Below are positions 42,752 to 50,229 of a DNA stretch of 64,000 bases, in pieces. Every line of letters begins with the position of its first letter. The first letter of the stretch is position 1. Below the pieces are notes generated by a model. It saw only the letters and a list, made by a program, of their open reading frames with translations, searched no databases and had not been told where the DNA came from. The DNA is from Bacteroidota bacterium (GTDB taxonomy: Bacteria > Bacteroidota > Bacteroidia > Cytophagales > Cyclobacteriaceae). The translations under genes and the position numbers were made by a program. The stretch spans positions 310,001 to 374,000 of the forward strand of contig JAEYWY010000017.1 in NCBI GenBank assembly GCA_023428695.1, given 5' to 3'.

Positions 42752-43462
42752 ATGAAAATCTACAGATACTTTTTGCTGGCAGTCGTTGTGATAGTTATTG
42801 ATCAAACGTCGAAGTTGCTCATTCATTACAACATGAATCTTCACGACGAGATCACTGTCATCGGAAACGACCAATACGGATTCAAGCTGCATTATCTGCT
42901 TAATCCGGGTATGGCATTCGGCATTCGGTGGAAGAGTGAATTCGGAAAGCTGGCGCTTACCGTGTTTCGTATCGGGGCAATGTTCGGTATCGGGTACTAC
43001 CTTTTACGAATGGCGAAACGATACGCACATCCCGGGTTCCTGTGGAGCATGGCGCTGATATTAGGCGGTGCTGTTGGAAATGTCATCGACAGTACATTTT
43101 ATGGCGTCCTGCTGAATAACCATCCACCAGAATCGCCCACGCCATGGTTCCATGGACAGGTGATCGACATGTTGTACTTCCCGTTGTTTGATTTCACCAT
43201 CCCGCATTGGGTACCGATAAAAGGTGGTGATTTCTTTACGTTTTTCAGTCCCGTCTTTAACATAGCCGACTCCTCAATTTTTGTTGGCGTGGTTATCATA
43301 TTGATATTCCAAAAACGATTTTTCCGCGAGCATACTGAGGATGCACATGTGCACCACGATGAGGGTGCACACATACAGCATACTGAGGTAAACACTGCGG
43401 CGATTCCCGAAAAGCCATTGCAAACTGAAGCGCCAACAAATCCTGAAAATCCTGAGTCATAA
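42752..43462 (+). CDS. lspA: Lipoprotein signal peptidase (signal peptidase II) with His-rich tail
   Basis: 236-aa inner-membrane aspartic peptidase that cleaves prolipoproteins after lipidation. The family motifs are VIVIDQTSKLL (helix 1), NPGMAFGIRW, catalytic D113 in GGAVGNVIDS and D173 in SPVFNIADSSIFVG. A stretch of about 40 residues between the two Asp motifs (HPPESPTPWFHGQVIDMLYF and after) is longer than in E. coli, as is usual in this phylum. Unusual: after the last helix there is a 45-residue tail with seven His (HTEDAHVHHDEGAHIQH), then Pro/Glu-rich. It follows ileS by 38 bp. Confidence 0.95.
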   Translation: MKIYRYFLLAVVVIVIDQTSKLLIHYNMNLHDEITVIGNDQYGFKLHYLLNPGMAFGIRWKSEFGKLALTVFRIGAMFGIGYYLLRMAKRYAHPGFLWSMALILGGAVGNVIDSTFYGVLLNNHPPESPTPWFHGQVIDMLYFPLFDFTIPHWVPIKGGDFFTFFSPVFNIADSSIFVGVVIILIFQKRFFREHTEDAHVHHDEGAHIQHTEVNTAAIPEKPLQTEAPTNPENPES

Positions 43463-43515
43463 AAGGGAAAACGACTATATTGGCTGCCTGATTTGTTGAC
43501 TCAACCCTAAACACA

Positions 43516-45201
43516 ATGCAGCAGCTGAACGACTTCCTGGTCAAAATCGATAGCTATCTGGGCGGACATGACTGGTTTGTTTACTTCCTTCTCGGCACCG
43601 GGATATTCTTCACATTCTATTTAAGATTTCCTCAGATTCGTTTCTTCAGGCATGCGCTGCGCATTGTCACGGGGAAATATGACAAAGCAACGGACGTAGG
43701 AGATACTTCACACTTTCAGGCACTGGCAACTGCGTTGTCGGGCACGGTTGGCACCGGGAACATCGCTGGTGTGGCACTTGCCATTCACCTCGGCGGTCCA
43801 TCGGCACTTTTCTGGATGTTCATGACTGCATTCCTCGGTATGACCACGAAATTTGTTGAAGTAACACTTTCGCATAAGTACCGCGAAAAAGATTCGAAGG
43901 GACATATCGCCGGTGGGCCGATGTACTACATGAAGAACGCGCTGAATGCAAAATGGCTCGCAGTGATTTTTGCTATTGCAACCGTGTTGTCTTCATTCGG
44001 AACGGGAAGTCTTCCGCAAATCAACAGCATTTCTAACGCAGTTTATACATCGTTCCCGGATATTGATAAATGGATCACAGGACTTGTACTCGCCATTCTG
44101 CTTGCATTCATTATCATCGGTGGTATCAAACGAATCGCAAAGGTCACAGAGAAGCTTGTTCCCTTTATGGCAATCTTCTACTTCATTGGTGCGCTGCTGG
44201 TAATCTTTTCAAACGTTGAAAACCTGATTCCTTCGATCATTTCCATTGGCAGCGACTTATTTTCAGGCACGGCTGCAAGCGGAGGATTTCTCGGTGCAAC
44301 GGTAGCCTTCGCTTTCAACAGGGGTGTTAACCGCGGCCTGTTCTCTAACGAAGCGGGTCAGGGCTCAGCTCCTATCGCCCACGCTGCTGCAAAAGCACAT
44401 GAGCCCGTGTCGGAAGGTATGGTTGCTATTCTTGAACCATTCATCGACACGATCATCATTTGTATGCTCACAGGCCTTACGGTACTATGTTCAGGCGTGT
44501 GGATTGAAAAGAGTCAGAACGACTTTCAGGATGCTGATCTCTTTGTACTGGATGGAACTTACAACGACAGCGATGCTTCTGACAGACAGAAATTATCCGA
44601 CCACATCGTTGGTAAGAACACGCTGCCACTCTTCACCGGTACAATCGATGTCCAGGATGGTATAATTCAGACTCCGGTAACGGTGATACATGCACGCTCA
44701 GTAGCCGAAGATGTTCGCGTTTACAATAAATCCGGCGCACTCACCGGAGCCGTTGCCATCGTCAATGGCAAAGTGCAACGCAACGCGCAGGAGACAACAG
44801 AGACCGGAATCCGGTTTAGCGGAAAATCTCTGTTGCATTCGGCTCCACTGACTTCTGTAGCATTCACACGAAGCCCGTTGGGATCGTACGGCCAATACAT
44901 AATCACATTCGGAATCTTACTCTTTGCATTCTCTACGGCGATCTCCTGGTCGTACTATGGCGACCGCGCCATGACCTACCTCTTTGGCGCGAAATCGGTC
45001 ATCTACTATCACGTCGTGTACGTAATCGCCTTCTTCATGGCTTCGTTTACAGATACGACCATTATCTGGACGCTTTCCGGAATCACCATTGCGCTGATGA
45101 CTGTTCCTAACCTGGTGGGTATTCTCCTGCTTCGAAACGATATGAAGCAGACAGTGAAAGATTACTGGGAAGGCTTCCACAAGGAAGACGGCAAGAAATA
45201 A
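43516..45201 (+). CDS. Alanine/glycine:cation symporter (AGCS family) with large insert
   Basis: 561-aa sodium:amino-acid symporter with about 10-11 helices. AGCS motifs are present: ATALSGTVGTGNIAGVALAI (about 71-90), HIAGGPMYYMK, FNRGVNRGLFSNEAGQGSAP (about 267-286) and AISWSYYGDRAMTYLFG. Typical members have 450-480 aa. The extra length is a soluble segment at about 329-450, between the SGVW helix and the next helix, mostly beta-like (LPLFTGTIDVQDGIIQTPVT, GAVAIVNGKVQRNAQ). The insert would lie on one face of the membrane as an added domain. The start at 43516 follows lspA by 53 bp. Confidence 0.92.
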   Translation: MQQLNDFLVKIDSYLGGHDWFVYFLLGTGIFFTFYLRFPQIRFFRHALRIVTGKYDKATDVGDTSHFQALATALSGTVGTGNIAGVALAIHLGGPSALFWMFMTAFLGMTTKFVEVTLSHKYREKDSKGHIAGGPMYYMKNALNAKWLAVIFAIATVLSSFGTGSLPQINSISNAVYTSFPDIDKWITGLVLAILLAFIIIGGIKRIAKVTEKLVPFMAIFYFIGALLVIFSNVENLIPSIISIGSDLFSGTAASGGFLGATVAFAFNRGVNRGLFSNEAGQGSAPIAHAAAKAHEPVSEGMVAILEPFIDTIIICMLTGLTVLCSGVWIEKSQNDFQDADLFVLDGTYNDSDASDRQKLSDHIVGKNTLPLFTGTIDVQDGIIQTPVTVIHARSVAEDVRVYNKSGALTGAVAIVNGKVQRNAQETTETGIRFSGKSLLHSAPLTSVAFTRSPLGSYGQYIITFGILLFAFSTAISWSYYGDRAMTYLFGAKSVIYYHVVYVIAFFMASFTDTTIIWTLSGITIALMTVPNLVGILLLRNDMKQTVKDYWEGFHKEDGKK

Positions 45202-45226
45202 ACGGCGGCGACGCTATGTGGCGCCA

Positions 45227-46474
45227 TTACCGTTTGTTTTTCTTATCGTGAAAAGCACCCCTGAATTCCGGATCTACTTTCTTTCGCTGATCGTCGAGTT
45301 CGCGGCGCATGCGCTGCTCTTCCTGGAAGGGTGTGGGTTCAACGACAACGTCCGGAGGTATGTTTGCAACGGGCACCTGCCCGCGTATCAACGCCTCTAT
45401 TTTTTCCATGTGATAAGTCTCTGCCTTTGTTACGAAAGTAATCGCCGTACCATTTTGAAATGCTCTGCCCGTGCGACCGATACGATGCACATAATCTTCA
45501 TACAGAATCGGCACATCAAAGTTGATCACGTGTGAAACGTTGGCTATGTCGATGCCTCGTGCAGTTACGTCAGTACTCACCAGCACGCGCAATTCGCCGT
45601 CGCGAAAAGCATTGACGGCATTAATCCGCGAGTTCTGGCCTTTGTTTGAATGGATCACACGTACGGGGCCCAGCCCCTTGCGATCGATAAACTGCGTAAC
45701 GTTATCAGCAACTTCTTTTGTACGGGCGAAAATCATCACACGGTGAAATGTATCGCGGTCCGAAAGCAACTTCTCGAGTAGGTTGATTTTTGTCTTAAGA
45801 TTCGGCAGATGGTATTGCCACTGTTCCACCTGGCGCGCCGGCGTAGCCTGAGGCGTTACTTCAACTCTGGCAGGAAACTCAAGGAACTCCCCCGCCAGAC
45901 GTTCCACCTTTTCGCCAAAAGTCGCGGAGAACAAAAGGTTTTGGCGCTTTCGCGGAAGTACTTCAAGCACTTTTCGGATCTGAGGCATAAAGCCCATGTC
46001 CATGATCCGATCCGCTTCATCAAGGACCAGCACTTTGATTTGCTTTACCGGGATTTCGCTCTTGAGATAAAGTTCCATGAAGCGCCCAGGCGTGGATACA
46101 ACGATATCTGCACCCGCCTTCAATTGTTCGATTTGCGTCTTCGGCCCGACGCCTCCGTAAAGCGTGACGATTCGCAGGTCGGTATATTTTGCCAGTTGGC
46201 TTGCATGCGAAGCAATTTGAATAGTCAGCTCTTTTGTTGGCGCCAGAATCAGAATACGTGGTTCAGTGCCTTGCGCATACTTTGCTTTCATCAGCAATGG
46301 GAGCAGGTACGCTGCAGTCTTTCCGGTTCCGGTCTGTGCAATGCCGATTACTTCCTGTCCGCCCTGAATAAGCGGATAGCAGCGTTGTTGAATCTCAGTA
46401 GGAGCTCTAAATCCGAGGTCGTCCAGCGCATTCAGAAACTGCCGGGTCAGATTAAAATCTTCAAAAGTTCGCAT
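45227..46474 (-). CDS. DEAD-box ATP-dependent RNA helicase
   Basis: 415 aa from ATG 46474 (MRTFEDFNLTRQFLNAL), the usual N-terminus of this group; an upstream in-frame Met at 46516 would run into the divergent pyrC start. Motifs in order: Q motif GFRAPTEIQQRCYPLI, I AQTGTGKTAAYLLPLL, Ia APTKELTIQIA, Ib STPGRFMEL, II VLDEADRIMD, III LFSATF, V STDVTARGIDI, VI HRIGRTGR. The C-terminus is short and basic (KKVDPEFRGAFHDKKNKR). Probably involved in RNA remodelling or ribosome assembly, like RhlE-type enzymes. The divergent gap to pyrC is only 32 bp. Confidence 0.94.
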   Translation of the reverse strand: MRTFEDFNLTRQFLNALDDLGFRAPTEIQQRCYPLIQGGQEVIGIAQTGTGKTAAYLLPLLMKAKYAQGTEPRILILAPTKELTIQIASHASQLAKYTDLRIVTLYGGVGPKTQIEQLKAGADIVVSTPGRFMELYLKSEIPVKQIKVLVLDEADRIMDMGFMPQIRKVLEVLPRKRQNLLFSATFGEKVERLAGEFLEFPARVEVTPQATPARQVEQWQYHLPNLKTKINLLEKLLSDRDTFHRVMIFARTKEVADNVTQFIDRKGLGPVRVIHSNKGQNSRINAVNAFRDGELRVLVSTDVTARGIDIANVSHVINFDVPILYEDYVHRIGRTGRAFQNGTAITFVTKAETYHMEKIEALIRGQVPVANIPPDVVVEPTPFQEEQRMRRELDDQRKKVDPEFRGAFHDKKNKR

Positions 46475-46506
46475 GTCGCGTGGAATTGGTTCTAATTTTA
46501 CGGCAG

Positions 46507-47844
46507 ATGAAAACACTGATCATAAACGCAAATATAGTCAATGAGGGCTCGGTCTTTCAGGGCGATGTGCTCATCGACGGTGAACGCATAACAAAGATTG
46601 GCAAACACCTCAGCGAGTCCGGCAATGTGAAGGTAATTGATGCCGCAGGAAAGTATTTGCTTCCGGGCGCGATTGACGATCAGGTTCATTTTCGCGAGCC
46701 GGGGCTTACCCATAAGGCAACCATCGAAACAGAGTCACGCGCGGCAGTTGCGGGCGGCGTAACGAGTTTTATGGAGATGCCCAATACGTCTCCACCTGCT
46801 TTTACCCAGCAGTTGCTCGAGGACAAATATGCGATTGCATCGCGCACCTCCCTTGCCAACTATTCCTTTTACATCGGCGCGTCAAACGACAATGCTGACG
46901 AAGTGCTGAGGACTGATTTGTCAAGGGTATGCGGGCTCAAGATATTCATGGGATCATCTACCGGAAATCTGCTCGTGGACAAACCCGAGACACTAGAGAC
47001 ATTTTTCGGATCATTCCCGGGCCTTATTGCCACGCACTGCGAAGACGAGGCTACGATCCGCCATAATATGGCTGAATACCGTGAACGCCTTGGCGACGAT
47101 GCCCCGGCGAAAATCCATCCGCTCATACGTAGCGAGGAGGCGTGCTTTCGTTCGTCCTCTTTTGCCGTAGATCTCGCGCGGCGCAAAGGTACACGCCTTC
47201 ATATCCTGCATATTTCAACCGCCCGCGAGACGGAACTCTTTGACAACACGGTTCCGCTTAAGGACAAGAAGATTACTGCAGAAGCGTGTATCCATCACCT
47301 CTGGTTTTCCGATGAAGATTATGAAAGACTTGGCAATCTCATTAAATGGAACCCGGCCGTTAAAAGCGCGCGTGACCGCGAGGCAATCCTGAAGGCCGTG
47401 CTCGACGACCGGATTGACGTCGTTGCCACTGACCACGCGCCGCATACACTGGAAGAAAAGAAACAGAAATATTTCAATGCGCCATCAGGGGGACCGCTGA
47501 TCCAGCACAGCCTTGTTGCCATGTTGGAATTTTATCAACAAAAGAAAATCAGCCTGGAGAAGATCGTCGAAAAGATGAGTCACAATCCGGCGATCCTTTT
47601 CCGTATTGAAGACAGGGGGTTCCTGCGCGAAGGTTATTATGCCGATCTCGCCCTGGTCGACCTGAACGCCCCCTGGAAGGTGGAAAAGGCCAACATATTG
47701 GCTAAATGTGCCTGGTCGCCATTGGAGGGACAAACCTTCCGGTCGGCTGTGACGCACACCTTTGTATCCGGCCATCTGGCCTGGGCGGACGGGCAAATTT
47801 GGCCGTCCAAAACGGGAAAAAGATTGCTTTTCAGGGCCAAATGA
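46507..47844 (+). CDS. pyrC: Dihydroorotase (class I-like)
   Basis: 445-aa cyclic amidohydrolase: carbamoyl-aspartate to dihydroorotate in pyrimidine synthesis. The start is ATG 46507 (MKTLIINANIVNEG); a longer frame from 46480 overlaps the helicase promoter region. Family motifs are PGAIDDQVHFREPGLTHK, GGVTSFMEMPNT, LKIFMGSS, ATHCEDEA, HILHIST and VVATDHAPHTLEEK. In the first metal motif the usual H-x-H reads Q59-V-H61, so one zinc ligand is replaced by Gln. The other ligands (Lys, two later His, catalytic Asp) remain. TAATTTTA at 46493-46500 could be a -7 box leaving almost no leader. Confidence 0.9.
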   Translation: MKTLIINANIVNEGSVFQGDVLIDGERITKIGKHLSESGNVKVIDAAGKYLLPGAIDDQVHFREPGLTHKATIETESRAAVAGGVTSFMEMPNTSPPAFTQQLLEDKYAIASRTSLANYSFYIGASNDNADEVLRTDLSRVCGLKIFMGSSTGNLLVDKPETLETFFGSFPGLIATHCEDEATIRHNMAEYRERLGDDAPAKIHPLIRSEEACFRSSSFAVDLARRKGTRLHILHISTARETELFDNTVPLKDKKITAEACIHHLWFSDEDYERLGNLIKWNPAVKSARDREAILKAVLDDRIDVVATDHAPHTLEEKKQKYFNAPSGGPLIQHSLVAMLEFYQQKKISLEKIVEKMSHNPAILFRIEDRGFLREGYYADLALVDLNAPWKVEKANILAKCAWSPLEGQTFRSAVTHTFVSGHLAWADGQIWPSKTGKRLLFRAK

Positions 47845-47857
47845 TTCAAAATGCCTA

Positions 47858-47887
47858 TTGTAAAATCGTGGACGCTGCCTAAATTTG
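47858..47887 (+). promoter_or_regulatory. tRNA-His promoter, consensus for the window
   Basis: TTG at 47858-47860, a 19-nt spacer and TAAATTTG at 47880-47887, then C. This is an exact fit to the Bacteroidota TTG-N19-TAnnTTTG promoter, ending 13 nt before the tRNA. Confidence 0.8.
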
Positions 47888-47900
47888 CAGTCCTCGAAAC

Positions 47901-47978
47901 GGTGAATGTAGCTCAGTTGGTTAGAGCATCAGATTGTGGTTCTGAGGGTCGCGGGTTCGAGTCCCGTCTTTCACCCCA
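47901..47978 (+). tRNA. tRNA-His (anticodon GTG), CCA encoded
   Basis: A full cloverleaf can be drawn: acceptor GTGAATG/CTTTCAC with one T-T mismatch, D arm GCTCAGTTGGTTAGAGC, anticodon stem-loop TCAGA-TTGTGGT-TCTGA with GTG anticodon, T arm GCGGG-TTCGAGT-CCCGT. The base before G1 is G (47901), pairing with C73, the G-1 identity element of histidine tRNA. CCA is encoded at 47976-47978. It has its own promoter and terminator. Confidence 0.95.
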
Positions 47979-47985
47979 AATTTAT

Positions 47986-48015
47986 AGCTCTCTTGACGGA
48001 GAGCTTTTTATTTTT
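47986..48015 (+). terminator. Rho-independent terminator of tRNA-His
   Basis: AGCTCTC (47986-47992), 6-nt loop, GAGAGCT (47999-48005), followed by TTTTATTTTT. It is placed just after the tRNA. Confidence 0.8.
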
Positions 48016-48064
48016 CACGGTTTTACGCCATTTACCCTTCATTTCTTACTTGTTACTACATCGA

Positions 48065-48093
48065 TTGAACCCGGTAGCTGGCCTATATTTTTG
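48065..48093 (+). promoter_or_regulatory. Promoter of a candidate small RNA or of the 48230 gene
   Basis: TTG at 48065-48067, an 18-nt spacer and TATTTTTG at 48086-48093, near-consensus. No gene starts within 130 bp, and a terminator-like hairpin intervenes. Confidence 0.55.
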
Positions 48094-48099
48094 TGATTC

Positions 48100-48214
48100 T
48101 GTCTAACGGTTGACCTATACGAAATGGATGTTTGAAGGAGGGCCGACGCATTTGAATATATGTGGGATTAAATAAAAAGTAAGGCAATTTCAATATTGTC
48201 TGCCTTCTTTTTTT
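48100..48214 (+). ncRNA. Candidate small RNA or attenuated leader, about 115 nt
   Basis: The segment runs from the predicted start just after the promoter at 48065-48093 to the T-run at 48208-48214. Only a three-codon ORF (48124, Met-Asp-Val-stop) lies inside. It resembles no RNA family that I recognise. It could be an independent RNA or the leader of the small gene at 48230, with the hairpin acting as an attenuator. Confidence 0.35.
48181..48214 (+). terminator. Terminator-like hairpin before the 48230 gene
   Basis: AAGGCA (48181-48186) pairs with TGCCTT (48201-48206), with CAAT/ATTG as an alternative inner pairing. A C and seven T follow (48208-48214). It sits 15 nt before the ATG at 48230. 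Confidence 0.5.
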
Positions 48215-48229
48215 CGTTTATGTTGAACT

Positions 48230-48490
48230 ATGATTGCCTGGAGAGAATATAAGAAGTTGAGTCTGCAGCGGAAAATTGATCTCTTGTATGAACATGGTAC
48301 GTTCGTGATGGCTATCCGGTACTATGGCTACAAGGTGAATCTTTATCTGATGGGCAATTACTACCTGGAAGTTTTCGTCAATCATAAGCATGCGCTCATC
48401 GAAAAGATTGTTCCCCTCGACACAGCCCATCCGAGGATGAAATTTTACTCCGATCAGATAAAGCTCCCGTGTGATATCACGAATCCCTGA
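48230..48490 (+). CDS. Small uncharacterised protein
   Basis: 86-aa protein with no recognised domain, signal or membrane helix. It opens with a basic helix (WREYKKLSLQRKIDLLYEHG), followed by beta-like segments rich in Tyr and Leu (VMAIRYYGYKVNLYLMGNYY, LEVFVNHKHALIEKIVPL) and a polar C-terminus. The composition, the well-formed start after a promoter/hairpin and the bidirectional terminator after its stop support a real gene. A hairpin with a T-run just upstream may attenuate its expression. Function unknown. Confidence 0.65.
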   Translation: MIAWREYKKLSLQRKIDLLYEHGTFVMAIRYYGYKVNLYLMGNYYLEVFVNHKHALIEKIVPLDTAHPRMKFYSDQIKLPCDITNP

Positions 48491-48520
48491 AAAGAGAAAT
48501 CACCAAGATCGGTAAAAAAG

Positions 48521-48547
48521 AAAGGCTGCCTCATTGAGACAGCCTTT
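48521..48547. terminator. Bidirectional terminator between convergent genes
   Basis: AAAGGCTG (48521-48528) pairs with CAGCCTTT (48540-48547), with an inner CTC/GAG extension past one C-A mismatch and an ATT loop. It is flanked by A-rich and T-containing ends, placed between the 48230 gene and the minus-strand 48570 gene. Confidence 0.7.
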
Positions 48548-48569
48548 AGTATTCCTAATCCGCCAGCTA

Positions 48570-49319
48570 CTATGCAGTTGCTGCAGATGATTCTTCAAAT
48601 TTCTGTGACATCCGAAGCGTAACGGTTTTCTTGGCCTTGTAGCCGCAGTAACCGCACTGGAAGTGCTTGAGAAGTTCGCCTTCTTCCTCAGTAGAAGGTG
48701 CCTTGAGAATTTCTTCTCTCACCACTTTAAATGTCTGGTAATTACACTCAGGGCAACGCAGCGCGTGGAGGTGACCCGCATAACGTTCAATCTTAACGTA
48801 ACCGGTTTCTTCATCCTTCCAAACGTCGTAGTCGATCGAGAAGACATTTTCTTCAGCCTGCATACCTTCGTCGAGATAAGCATCTTCTTCCTCTTCGCTC
48901 AGGAGCTTCATCGGCTTGCCACTCTTCGGAGAAATCCGTGGCTTGTAACGGAGCACCTTGAGGCGTTTCTCGATAAAGAACGGATAGTAAAACTTGAGGA
49001 GATTCTGGATGATCAGAGCCACGATCATGCCCATGGCAAACGTGGTGAAAATCCTTACGAATACCCACAAGTAACTTAGTTCAACGATGTTGCCATTGGC
49101 GTAGAAACAACATCCTACGATCAGAATCAGAGACGCAATCCAAAGCGTCTTGATCTCCGACTTGTTGATGTAATCATACTTGGACTTTGCATCACTAAGG
49201 GTTGCAAGACGCACCACGTGGTACAGGATGATCAGTATCGCGATCGCCCCTGCAACGTAGCCAACATTCTTAGCCATGGCGTTCCAAGATTCAAACTGCT
49301 GTAGATTTTGTGGGTCCAT
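48570..49319 (-). CDS. Membrane protein with C-terminal zinc ribbon
   Basis: 249-aa protein of unknown function. Three membrane helices lie at about 17-38, 55-75 and 83-107. An Arg/Lys-rich linker (KRLKVLRYKPRISPKSGKP) leads into an acidic stretch (SEEEEDAYLDEG). The C-terminal cytoplasmic part has two Cys pairs, CPEC (about 189) and CGYC (about 223), spaced as a zinc ribbon, with TVTLRMSQKF after. The arrangement suggests a membrane-tethered nucleic-acid or protein-binding module. It has its own -7 element (49351-49358) and a terminator after its stop. Confidence 0.8.
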   Translation of the reverse strand: MDPQNLQQFESWNAMAKNVGYVAGAIAILIILYHVVRLATLSDAKSKYDYINKSEIKTLWIASLILIVGCCFYANGNIVELSYLWVFVRIFTTFAMGMIVALIIQNLLKFYYPFFIEKRLKVLRYKPRISPKSGKPMKLLSEEEEDAYLDEGMQAEENVFSIDYDVWKDEETGYVKIERYAGHLHALRCPECNYQTFKVVREEILKAPSTEEEGELLKHFQCGYCGYKAKKTVTLRMSQKFEESSAATA

Positions 49320-49350
49320 ATAAAACAGGTTGGTTTAATCCTTAGTTTAA

Positions 49351-49358
49351 CAAATATA
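49351..49358 (-). promoter_or_regulatory. -7 promoter element for the zinc-ribbon membrane protein
   Basis: TATATTTG then T on the minus strand, 31 nt upstream of the ATG at 49319. Confidence 0.5.
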
Positions 49359-49458
49359 AATGGATGGATTTATTTTACCTAACTCCACCGGTACATTAAG
49401 CCGCCAAATTAACAGAATTTTGTCGCCCGTTTTTTCTTTTTTGAGGGGAAATCTGACG

Positions 49459-50229
49459 TCAGTTTCTTTGCGAAACTCCTGCGGCGAATTGGCGGATCCG
49501 GTGTGCGCATGCGTCTTTGCTTTCGAACATACCCATGTGAGCGGCATCCTCCAGTATTTCGGCCTTAATACTTGCATTGAGCGTAGCCTGCCTTTTAAGG
49601 GATTCCGGTGGAATACCCTTATCGTGTGCACCACCAAGAAGGAATACAGGGCCGCCATATTCGCGCAAAACCTGTGTGTTGTCCGACCGATCCCGCATGG
49701 CCTGCGTGTAGCCCACTACGGCCTTTTCCCCTGCGGAAATACACAACGCCCGGACCTCCGGGATCGCCGGGTGATTTGCATCATGAAAAAGAGGCTGAAT
49801 AAAATTCGAAGTAAAGGCGGTCACACCGTTGTCACGGATAAACTGCACAACCTTCGTGCGTGATTCTTTCTTTTCTTCCGAGTCAGCGTAAGCAGTGCTG
49901 TGAAACAAAACAAGGCCATTGTAACGATCAGGGTTTTGACGGACCATCTCAAGTGCGACGTACCCGCCCAGCGAATGACCAACAACAATCCCGTTGCGAA
50001 TGTTGTTTCTCTGAACCCAATCATTCATTGCGGCTCCTACATCGCGGAGTGTGAATTCCGACTTCAGCAATGGGCTTTCGCCGAAACCCGGGAGGTCAGG
50101 CATGTACACTGTGTTGGAACTGATAAAGGCCGGATGAAAATCCTGCCACACCTTCCGGTGCATCGGGAAGCCGTGTATTAGAATTAACGGAGGGCCTGAC
50201 CCTTTTTGATCGAAAACTATGTCAGGCAT
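49459..50229 (-). CDS. Alpha/beta hydrolase
   Basis: 256-aa cytoplasmic serine hydrolase. Oxyanion region LILIHGFPMHRKVWQDF, nucleophile VVGHSLGGYVALEMV (Ser about 88), acid in VFLLGGAHDKGIPPESL (Asp about 205) and base in LEDAAHMGMFESKD (His about 232). It is in the general esterase/MhpC-like group; the substrate is unknown. Its ATG overlaps the dxs stop in a TAATG arrangement (50231-50227), so it is translationally coupled to dxs. A role linked to isoprenoid metabolism is possible but unproven. Confidence 0.88.
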   Translation of the reverse strand: MPDIVFDQKGSGPPLILIHGFPMHRKVWQDFHPAFISSNTVYMPDLPGFGESPLLKSEFTLRDVGAAMNDWVQRNNIRNGIVVGHSLGGYVALEMVRQNPDRYNGLVLFHSTAYADSEEKKESRTKVVQFIRDNGVTAFTSNFIQPLFHDANHPAIPEVRALCISAGEKAVVGYTQAMRDRSDNTQVLREYGGPVFLLGGAHDKGIPPESLKRQATLNASIKAEILEDAAHMGMFESKDACAHRIRQFAAGVSQRN

